Shown here in pieces: positions 27,148-39,100 of a DNA stretch of 64,000 bases (within the stretch, counting starts at the first letter, position 1; every line of letters begins with the position of its first letter). Where the stretch lies: NCBI GenBank assembly GCA_948146395.1, contig OX411543.1:51750017-51814016 (forward strand). The letters are read 5' to 3'. The translations under genes and the position numbers were made by a program. The notes beneath the pieces are model-generated. The model saw only the letters and a program-made list of their open reading frames with translations. It made no database searches and was not told where the DNA came from. Source of the stretch: Fragum whitleyi (Eukaryota; Mollusca; Bivalvia; Cardiida; Cardiidae).

Positions 27148-30100
27148 GGACGGACAGACGGACAGACGGACAACGGTAAAACAATATGCCCCCGATCTTT
27201 CGATACGGGGGCATAACGATACGGGGGCATAAAAACTTAATCACACTCATGTATGAATCCGTTTCGTGTACTCATACAGTGTGATTTGGTTTTTAGTTTC
27301 ATACCTCAATGAATTCAACAATCTTTAACTCTTTATTATTTCTAACAAGTTGCCAAATTTCGTGACATTTAAACCCTTTTAGATCAGATTTTTTTCAACA
27401 ATATATAAGTAGAAAGCAGGCAGTGTAGACTAAGATAAGACTGCATGTTTCTGTATTGTTTGCTTGAGGTGTACAGGATAATATTCTGACATTTTTTCAG
27501 TATTGCAGCCATAAGTGCAGTCTGATCTAAGTCAATACCACCAGATTTCCTTTTTACACCAGACAAGTTTAGAAATTAAATTTTCTCAACTTAACATTAA
27601 ATCACAATTAGTGTAATTATTGCTTTCAGCAGGTTAGTTTTAATGTTATTTTACCCAAATTTTTATTCAGCATGACTAAGGCAAAGATAAATCTGCTCTT
27701 ACATTTGTTATTTGTACTTTATGATGCCACTAGTCTATCAGCATTCAAGACAAACAAAGTTTGTAAATATTGATCTACTACCACAGCTAAGAGAAAAGAA
27801 ACAAACTCCTGTCTATCATCTAGTCTATGATTTTTGCTATAGCAGGGCAGAGCCTAGGCAACAGGTCATTGCATTTAAGGTTAAGGTAAATCAGCTTTTA
27901 TTTATAATTACCCATTTTTAAATCGTACTGCGAAGCAGTAGATTTATATCTACCGTTTTCCAGAAATCCAGTCTGTTTGACCCACTACATTTTTACCATT
28001 ATCTTCTGAGCAATGTGTTCAAACCAAATTATGTGTTTTCAAACACCGAAGAAACGGCCTTTTCAGTCACAATCTACAAACTTTGTTTATACCTTATTTA
28101 CTTTTCGACAAATAGAGAAGAGGCTAATACAAAATTTGATGTAATTTTCGCTTTTAGTAATTACCAGTTAGTGTTTTCAGTGTTTATAACAAGATTTTCG
28201 GTTGAGTAAAGGAGTTGAAACGTACAATAGGTTAACTGTATAATTAATTTGTAGCACTTACAATATTACTGCTCTGAACTTTCTCGAACGGTCATTTACC
28301 AGTTGTAGGGCTGACAACCAATCAAATTCTGTTATGATTATCACTCGGTCAAAACCCACGCGTAAATTCAGACCACGTGGTATAGATGCAAATGGACATC
28401 GTCTGCTCGAAATTTGTCAATTAACTTGTTTATCATTAGTCAATAGTCGTCTGCACTCAAACAGGGAGCGTGGGAAGTTTACTTTTTTTTCGCATGTGTT
28501 AACAAATAGAAATAATTTTGTAATTTTGAAATATTTGATTTCAATGAGCACTCTTATCACGCTCCAATCCTATTTTCATTAAATTCAAATTTGAGTATGA
28601 AGAAAAATTATTCAACAACAAATAAACCGACAAAAACATACGATAAACTGATATAGGATAGCAGTAAGAGCGATCTATTTTTAGAACAACTCATGAATAA
28701 TCATAGAGTGCTGCTAGATTTAATCGATTTGTCAGAAACCAAAGATATAAATAGCATAGTTGGCGATTTCACGTGTTTCTTGAGGGAAAATGCATTTACA
28801 GTATTTGGGAAAACCCAATGCTTGAAATACTAACATGTTGGTAATCAAAATTGTAAATAGTTTAATGAAAAATGTTTGTTGCTAAACAGGCTTTTAAACT
28901 CTATAGAGAGAGGAATAATATTAACAGACAAGCTTTTAGCTTGGCGCGTGCTCATTATAACAACTTAAAAATCTGATAAGAAATAATTTAGACTAGCAGA
29001 GGGCTATCGAATCAGCAAACTTTCAAAATCGGACCCACGAGGTTGGATGAGCTGGCGATGTCCTCGAAAAGATGGAATGTTAAGACAAAAAACTCACAAA
29101 TTTAAAGATTTTACCAACTTTTATTGTCCAAATTTGAGCCCTTTTGATTGGCGAACTATTGCACTATCCCAGCCTCTCAATGATGTACGATTTACAGTGC
29201 TGACAGCACTTTGATTATAAATAGTCAACATATACAACTTCTAAGGTTATAAATGGTAAATGGGTTACAAGCTCTAGTAACTTCAACTTGGACAAGCTGA
29301 AGTTGCGACGTTTTTAACCCAAAGATTGAAATCAACATTTTCGTTTTAGAATGCAGTAATTCACACATGTTAAAGATAATTGCTGACTTACTTTAGAAAG
29401 AATAAATTATATTGAAAAGTAAACTCTATCTAGCCAATTTACACAATGGCAAGGCTAAGCCACACTCTGCCTGGTGAATAATAATGCAGAACAAAGAAAG
29501 TACCTAAAGTGTTAACAATTAAAGCCCTTTTCCTCATGTTTTCCACTATAAAATTTCGATTTTCAAGTCTTGGAAAAGGTCAATAATTCTATAAATTCTT
29601 ATAAGCTTTATATAAAAATTGGGCCAAAAATGGTAAAACTAATATTCTTTAAGGCCCCTTTTCCATTGTTTTACAATTCAAAATCTTAATTCTCTTCATA
29701 GTCTACTAAATTTTATGTGTGTATTATTGTTTTTTCTGATCTGGTATTAAGAAAAAAAATCTTTTTTTACTGTGACAATTAATAAACTTGCATGTATAAC
29801 ACCGTCAACTTATACATTTACAGTACATATTATGCACATATATAGTACAAGCAAACAACATAATCCACAAATAAGTACAACATAAAGATATATCTAAAGC
29901 TGGATAATATTGGTTGTATAAGTACAAAAAATCATTCTTTTCTATTGAAGATCAAAACAATAAAGGGTCAACTCTGTTACTCCTACATATGATATTTTTT
30001 GACAGGGAAATTGACTTACAATTTTAACTTTGAGGTCTAGACTGCCAAAGTCAATAATTGAAGTAAATAGTAAGGGCAATTTCTCCAAAAATCTAGGGGC

Positions 30101-33100
30101 CAGCCAAAAATGATTGCCCAAGGATTAGTCACAAGTCCACAAGAATTTAAACCTGATATTGGTGTAAAGTTCAAATCATCCACACATTCAGAGGTACAGA
30201 TAAGACAGGGTCACTCCTGTCTAAAGTCTTAATTTCTCAATGAAACCCTATAATGTTAGTAATTCAATAAATTGTCTTGTTGAGACAATTCCAACAAGTA
30301 CCATCAAGATGGGGATTGAGCAAAAACTAAAGAAATAATTGAATTTGAAATCCCCCCCCCCCCCCCCCACTATCTTAAGATCTACAAGTGTCATTTAGAT
30401 TCAGGCCAGAGGAAATGATAAGGTTGTCCTCTAGGATGAGTGCTTTTCAACGAGTGGAATAAAATTTTTCATGTTAACCTCAAAATTAACCAAATTGAAA
30501 ACAAAAGAAAAATCAAAGCACTCAATGTCCTTAAAGTTACTTCATATTGAATATTAATTTGTTTTAACTTTTTTTATAGCTATCATTACTTAACTTTGAT
30601 GCACCCGCATTAACTAAAATATTGAAACGGACAATGACTCCTAAACTATAACACTCTAAATAGGTTTAAGTGCAGTATATAGTAATTATCCGATCTATAA
30701 GCAATTCATTTTGTGTCAAACTTTTCTTCACCTAGACCATATCAATAATCTTTAAATAAGTAGAGCACTACTTGGCTCATAGGCAGAAAGAAATTGTATT
30801 AAATTTTATGTCTTTTAGTCAAAAGGATCTTGAGTTCCAGCATAGACACAAAAAAGTCCATGTAGATCTTTTTGTTTGAATGGGTTTTAAGCCGCTTTCA
30901 ACAATATCGCAGTTATATCGCAGCGGTTGGAGCACCTAACAATGGTTTCCTGGTATTTCTTTCACCTGTACTACCATTACACCCTTTCCTAGCCTCCGAC
31001 TGCTATCTCGCATAGGTTTACGATTTTATCAACCCATTGGTGAGAGACAAACATCGGAAAGGATATTTGCCGCCACCGGGGATCGAACCCACGACTTCCA
31101 TATTGGAAGTCTTATGCCTAACCAACTGCGCTATGGTGGCGGCAAGTCCATGTAGACAGAACTGATGAAATTACGACACTTAACTTTTACCTTGCAGTAA
31201 GAGATATGATTATTCATATTACAACTCCGTATTGTGGATCCTTATCCAAAAAATATTACTTATTTAAGTCTTTGGAATAAATATTAGACTTTAAAAAAAC
31301 AGTTAATCATAAATGAATTCAAAATATGACAAAAATTCAATGAAGAGTAGGTGAGGCATGATTTGAGTACAGGAGATGGACAGTTTTAGTAATAAAAGAA
31401 ACAGAAAATTTCACATTCACAGGGCTCATGCTAGTGTTTGAAATTAAGGAGTCATTGACTCCTAATCCATAATATTCTGGAGGTCAATACTCATTCTTAA
31501 GGGGTCAAGAAAGCAAAAAGCTTTCAAATTGTGATAAGAATTTTACAGGTTTCAGTGTGAATTGACTTTTTGTTTTAGTAGCATAAAGGGAAAAATTAAT
31601 CAGCAGAATTCTAAATAGTACATAAGATACATATCCTTGAAAATTTGAGTGATAAAACCCAGTTTTGACTGTAGAATTGTCTCTCAAGGGGGTCAAACCC
31701 CCTTGGGAGTAAATTCTAAGGGTCAAAATATGATATTTTTAGATTTTTGAGTCAAAATCCTGGTTTTAGGGCCAAACACAAGCCCTGCATTCAATAATAA
31801 TCAAACATTAAAATAGTGTATCAAAATATGATAAGTCTTTGAAGTAAGATATTTATGAATTCTGTGATGTAATTTTTTCCAATATATCTTTCTTTTAAAA
31901 ATTGTAAATGACTAGATAAACAGCACTCAAGCTCGGGATATGAATTTTTCACTAGTTTCTATGATATTGTTGCCCATAAGATGTTAATTTAAGACAACAG
32001 TCTTACAAGAATGTAAGCAAAAAAAAAATGTCAAAATCCTAGTTAAGCTCACATCTTCAACTTTTCTTTTTTTACTTTTACTAATTATGCACTTTTGTCG
32101 CTACAGCCAGTATCTTTCTTTGATTATATATACACTCATGTGTGAAAGGTGTCTTAATAAGCCTTACACATTGATGATAGTTACTATGAAAATGTTAGTT
32201 AAGCAGTCCACTGCCAGTAATTCAGCACAATTTGTCAAATCAAGATGATTACAAAAAGCTATATGAAGTGATACATGAATGTTTCTCTTGACAAACAAAA
32301 TATTTACCCCCGCGGATCTTGCGTTTCTGCGTGACTTCTCAATACTGTTCGGGATCGAACTGGCTCCGCATTAAAGGGATTGTGGATCTGTCTATTATAG
32401 AACAAGAAATTGAAAAAGAATTTAGAAGAAAAATCCTTTTGATGAAAAAAGAAAATAAATAGATGTAGCAATTAGAGCTAAACTAGAGATTCTTTTTTCG
32501 GACACTGACAGGGGAAGGGCCCCGGGGCACCTAATTTTGAGAATTGTGTATTAGAGCTGTTACAGGGTACAAATAAATGTCATATGTAAACAGAAGCCCA
32601 TCTGACTCCTTCAGGTCTCATGTTTGACCCTTAGACCAGGGTTTTGACCCCTCAAAATTTGGAATATCTTAATTTGACCCCTAAAAATATCTCCCAAGGG
32701 GGTCAAAAATAAATTACTAAGGGTCAAAACATGGTTTTATACCTAAGATTTCTATGAATTACTATATTAAGTTCTACAAATCAATTACTTGTTTCATATC
32801 CTTACGAGAAACAGTTAAAGTGACTCTTGAATACGCAAAACTCTACTTATAATTTGCTTTTTCTGTTGTTTTGACCCCTTTAAATTCAGATTTGACCCCT
32901 AGAATTTCTTAAAAGAGGACTCAATGACTCCCCATTTTCAAATACTAACACGAGCCCTGCTCCTTACTATAAAAGAGTCTCAACTGGTTTACACAGGGTC
33001 TCAGACTCCTCCTGATGTCAAACCCTGCCTTTGGAAAGAATTCTCATTACTCTATTGATAAATATTGAATTTTTTTGCAGTCTGGGCCTGTAAGTAAGAA

Positions 33101-36100
33101 ATGGCAAGCCCTTTCCCTGATTCATCAAATATTCAAAATCAAATCAGGGGTGTGGAATTCCCATGCCCGACTTGTCCGACATGGGCTTTTCCCAAGCGGG
33201 CAAGTAGTTTTCTAGGCCACTTGTCTGTGGACAAGTAAATACCAAAGAAAATCTTGATACAGTACTGAAAATATCTAGGAGAAAAGTCATCCTATTGTTT
33301 GTATGAAAGGGGAGAAAACAATGTCTTTAATGAAGAAAATGCTGGGTTACATTTTCTTCATTAAAAACAATGTTTTTCTCAATATTCATCAATTCATTTT
33401 TTAGAAGGTTAGTTCATATTATCCTGGACAAGTAGGAAATTGACTTTTACTTGTACATCATGGACAAGTGGAGAATGGTCGTATTTTCACAACCCTGTCT
33501 AAATGCACTGAGGAAGTAGGTAGCTCTGTATTAGTGTGTTTACCCTTTAACACACATGAAATTGATGGATTTGTCACACCAAGACCTACTCAATTTTGGT
33601 CACTTTCCTTATACATAGATTACAAACTGATACGTAAAATTCTTATTATATATAACACAATTCTAGAGAAAATATTCTAACTTTTCAGACACAATACTAA
33701 CAGTATGTAGGCTCTCAAACATAATAATAAACTGAAGCCACAATAATCATAAACAATATCACTATATGAACTTATCATATTTACCGAGAAAGTTCTCTTA
33801 TTTTTTGTTGGATTCGAGAAGAACAACCTCTTTCAATATGGTATAAGGCACGTTGTAATAAGTCATTTTTCCTTCCAATTTTATTCCAACCAGCATATCC
33901 TAACAGAACTTGAAGCTCAGATACTCTGAAGTTCAACACCATGTTCTGAAAAGCATAGAAAATTTTCTCTAGAATCTTAACCAAAATTAAAATAAAAGTA
34001 TGGGATATTTACCTATATAAGTCCCTGATTTTGATTTGTACTGGTACTGAGCAGCCCCGTGAAGAGCCTATGAGTGATATTGCACGTTGAAGCAGGGTTG
34101 CCTTCACACCATTTTTATTCATTCCAACATAACTTAACAGCTCAACAAGTTCAGATCTCCGGAAACTTAAGACCATTTGCTTAAATAATCAAAGAAAAAA
34201 TGATATGCATTGAAACTTGTATTATGTGGTATGTTTTAATATTCATATTTTTATTCATTTGATACTATTTCTATTTTGATCAATTATTCATTTCTTCACT
34301 ATTTTAAGGTTCATGTAAAGTGTTTGAGACCCAATTTTAAGGGCGCTTTATTAGCCAAGAAAAAGCACTATGTCCAGGTGTATTGTATATCAAAATGAAG
34401 CTATTTTTTAGCACAAACAGTTGAGCAACATGAGACCGCCATAGCGGTAAAGCCAAACATTGTGGAAAAGGGTCATTTTGTACAGAACAAGCAACTGCAT
34501 GATGTTTGGATAAAATTGGCTCATATTTTAACAAAGTACAGTCTAAAGTACTACCCAGGTACTACTACAACCTTAGATATAAAACTCGGTCTCCTTTGAA
34601 GCAATCAAATTCCATTTATTTTGTCAACATACTTGTCAAACCAGTTTGGTCTGTTTTCAAAATAGATGTTAGGTATGGTGCAACAGCACACCACCATATT
34701 GAAAAATATTTTCTGCAATTTATTTCAAATAACAGTTTTTGAATTTAATGATCTATAATAAATTACTATATATTTATCATTCAGTGAAAAAGAAGTCAAT
34801 ATATTGCTTAACAACCTTACAGGCAATTAAACTATTAATGTCCATTTATGTTGTGATAACACACCATACCTTAAAAAGATCTACACATTTACAAAATTAG
34901 AATGACATATATAACATGTGTGTTTATAAAATAAGCCAAAATAAATTGCTTGCAAGAAATTGGGATTGAGTTTTATACCAATGTTTGTAGTAGTACCTGG
35001 GTCGTACTTTTGTTGAAATATGAGCCAATTTTATCCAACAGTCTTGCAGTTGCTTATTCTGTACAAAATTACCCCTTTCAACAATGTTTTGCCATACCGC
35101 TATAGCTATGGCAGTCTTATGTTGCTTAATTGCTTGTGCTCGTAAAAAGCTTCAATTTGATATATGATATACCTGGACATTTGCCTTTTTCTTGGCAAAT
35201 GAAGTGTTTTAAAATTGGACCTCAAACACTTTACATGAACCTTAATGATTTCAAAGTTTGAAGTCACATGTATTTATCAGAGCTCCAGATAATTTTTAGG
35301 ATAAAAGAGTGATCACTCCCAACTTTTGGCAGCAAAAGAGTGATTCACTCTCAGCCCAGAAGGTCTCATCCCTTTTAGGAGAAAATCAACAAAAAGAGTG
35401 AAAGTGAACTACTAATCATTTTTCATTTCTGGCCCAGAGTTCTCTAATATCATCAACGGAAACTCGGCCTACCATAATTTGAGGGTTTTTTTCCAATAGG
35501 CTGATTAGATGTTTTCGCATGTTTTGCTGGGCCGATTTAATGACTGAATCAAACAACCCTCAGCAGTATCCTCCCCACTTGGTTTAACAAGAGGGACGTT
35601 GGCCCTGGGTCGCTCACCTGAGAAAAAAGCTTCATTACCTAGGTATGTCCATGCAACCAAAGAAAAAGAGATTTTCACTTATTCAATCAGATAACATTTG
35701 AAATAATCCCCCCCCTCTGCTCCTCACCTGGTCATTATTTATTTAAGCTTTTTTCATAAAAGGTCTGTGATCAACTAATCAATGGCAGATATACAGGTTG
35801 AGTCTGAGACTTTTAAAGTTTTCTTTAATGAGTTGATCAATCCATGTCAAATATAAAGGCTGTAGGGATTCAAAATTCTCAATAAAGCACTCCCCCTCCC
35901 CCAAGATGCTCTGCACCTGGTGAATCTACAGTCATGATTTTAGCTTATTCAATTAATGTCCATGTGCTGATCATTCATACCAATTTTCAAATCTGTAGGA
36001 CTCCTGGTTCATTAGAAGTTTAAAGATTTCAAAAATGATCCAAAGTACTACCCCCTCCCCAAGACACTCAGCACCTGGTGACCCTACAGTCATAATTTTA

Positions 36101-39100
36101 GCTATTTTTATTAATGTCAATATATTGATCACCCATTACAATTTTCAAGTCTGTAGGGTTCCTGATCCAGGAGAAGAATAAGGTTAAAGATTTCAAAATT
36201 GATCCAAAGTACTACCCCCTGCCCCCTAATGCTCCGTATCTGGTGGCCCTACATTCATGCTTTTAGCTATTATTTTTAAGATCCATATGCTTATCATCAA
36301 TGCCAATATTGAAGTCTGAAGGGCTCCTGCAGTGTTCCCAAAAACCCTCAAATGGGGGTAATTTACCCCCAAATTGAAGCTTGTACCCCCAATTTTTATA
36401 AACCGCCTTCTTCGTCTCATATAGAGGGGGTACATGCATGCTGAAAAATAGCCATTTTTACCCCCAGATTGAAGCAGCAGTGGGAACACTGTCCTGGTTA
36501 TTTTAGAAGATGAAGGTTAAAGTTACAAAATTTTCACAAAAGTACTACCCCCTCCCCCCTGGTGCTCCGCACCTGGTGGCATTACAGTCATGATTTTAGC
36601 TATTTTTATTAAGGTCTATAAGCTGATCCTCCATGCCAATTTTCAAGTCTGTAGAGCTTGTGGTTCAGAAGAAGAAGAAGGTTAAAGATTACAAAATTTT
36701 CACAAAAGTACTACCCTCTCCCCCCTGGTGCTCCGCACCTGGTGAATCTACAGTCATGGTTTTAGCTATTTTTATAAAGGTCCATAAACTGATCATCCAT
36801 GCCAATATTCAAATCTGTCAGGCTCCTGATTCATCAGAAGAAGGTTAAAGATTACAAAATTTTCACAAAAGTACTACCCTCTACCCCCTGGTGCTCCGCA
36901 CCTGGTGAATCTACAGTCATGAATTTAGGTATTTTCATAAAGGTCCATATACTGATCATCCATGCCAATTTTCAAGTCTGTAGGGCTCCTGGTTCCAAAG
37001 AAGAAGCAGCTTAAAGATTACAAAATTTACCCAAAGTACTACCCCCTCCCCCCTGATGCTCCGCACCTGGTGGCCCAAAAGATATGATTTTAGCTATTTT
37101 CATTCAGGTCTATGAACTGATCATCCATGCCAAGTTTTAAGTCTGTAGGACTACTGGTTGAGAAGGAGAAGAATTTTAAAGATTTTCTTAAAATTTCACT
37201 GTTTGTTGCCATAGCAACCAGAGTTTTTCATGGATTTCAATTCTTTTATCTATTTTTGAAGGGGACCACCTAAGCAACATTTCTGTAAAATTTGGTGTAA
37301 ATCGGCCCAGTAGTTTAGGAGGAGATGTCGTTTAAAGAAATTGTTGACGGACGACGACTGACGGACGGACGCCGGATGAAAGGTGATCACAATAGCTCAC
37401 ATGAGCACTTCGTGCTCAGGTGAGCTAAACTAGAAAGCCATGAATGGCTTGAGTCGCTCCACAGGCTTGAAATTCTTGAAATAGCAAATCTAAGGTTTGA
37501 CTAGATTTTAAGATATTTTGGGCTCTACTGATGTTGAAATGGTTTTCAAAAATGCCACTATATAATATATAGAAAAATGACCTCCGCCCATAAAATACAT
37601 ATTTTTCATCCTATCACAATAATATTTTGCAGACTGATAAAGCTTCACTCAAGGATCATTCCAGTGAAATTTGATTGATATCCATCTATTACATTCTGAG
37701 AAAATGATTTTCAAAGTTTCCACTATATAACATATAGAGAAATGACCTCCGCCCATAAAATGCATATTTATCATCCGATCACAATAATTTTTGGTAGACT
37801 GATAAAGGGTCACCCAAGGATTATTCATGTAAAATTTTATTGGCATCCATCAATTAGAACCTGAGAAAAGTCACTTTTTACCATATTTGGAAATTAGCCA
37901 CGCCCATTAAATCCATGTTTTTCATTGGATCAAAATTTCTTGAACAACTTTGAAAGAGGGTCACCCAAGGATCATTCCTGTGAAGTTTGGTTGAAATTCA
38001 TCCAGTAGTTTCTGAGGAGAAGATTTTTAAAGAAAAAGTTTACGACCGCACGCATGGACGGACGGACGGACGGACGCACGACGGACACAACGCCATGACA
38101 ATAGCCCCAGTGGCTTTCAGCCAGTGGAGCTAAAAACTGAAATATTGCTTCACTGTCTGCTTCCGACATGATCTTATGTTTTCTTCCTGACATGGTAGAT
38201 AAATTTGCAATGCAACAGACTGTGAAAGCGAAAACAAAACAATTTTACTTTTTTTAAAATAAAAAAATCCATCGCAATCCAATTAATCAAATCAGAGTCT
38301 TATAATAAACACTTTCTTAGATTTGCTAAATTTCATTTTATTTTGTTTCTTTTCTATGCCCAACCAGTAGAGAACGGCGAATGGAGACGAAGCTTTCCAA
38401 AATGGTTGTAAACATCCTGTGACAGAAAAGTCTGAATATTTATATATATTTAATACAAGCAAAAAAGTCTTCACTAATAAAATTCTTCATGCAACTGTTG
38501 TTCACTATGAGGGTATATTTATTAAGGAAGAAATCGATTAATTAAGAAATCAGTAACATGATATAAATCTAACATCTAGAGCAGAAAGAAACCTATTTTG
38601 TCATCAGAAATGTCAATTTTCATTTGCTTTTCAGTGGCCATTATCAAAAATGCAACTTCTATACTGATGTCTGAAAATTATTTATGTAGTATGTTTATGT
38701 ATATGTAGTTGTATAAAAGCCTTTTAAAGATTCTACAATGTACACATACAGATTGAAATATATCAATAAAAAAAAACACTAACTATGTGAGGTTGTTTTA
38801 AGATTATATGAACAAAGCTGAACAGTTTATTGCGAATAAAGAAGTCTATTTAATTTTTGCTGAGTTAACAGTCAAGTCTTCAAATTATAACAAAGTGCAC
38901 AAATCTTCCCATTTCTTATATTAATTTGTGATATCATCTGTAATACATTCAACTGGATAAAAAAAAATCATACAGTATTGTAATTGCAAAACAGAATGTT
39001 ATGTAAAGTCTAGCTGCAATAATGTACCCCTCTCTCTGATATGCTGCCAGTCGAGGGCTACAATTTCCACCCTATTTGTTTTTTGTTGCAGTTATCAAGT

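Noticed and set aside
35586..37428. CRISPR-like array (regular repeats)
   Set aside because: Units are about 165 bp with no short repeat/spacer pattern; this is an animal nuclear genome and the structure is a pearl-like core array.
38137..38193. Alternative first exon ([19 protein letters not shown]) in intron 1
   Set aside because: No donor follows, since the reading runs into a pearl-like element, and there is no similarity to PIAS N-termini.
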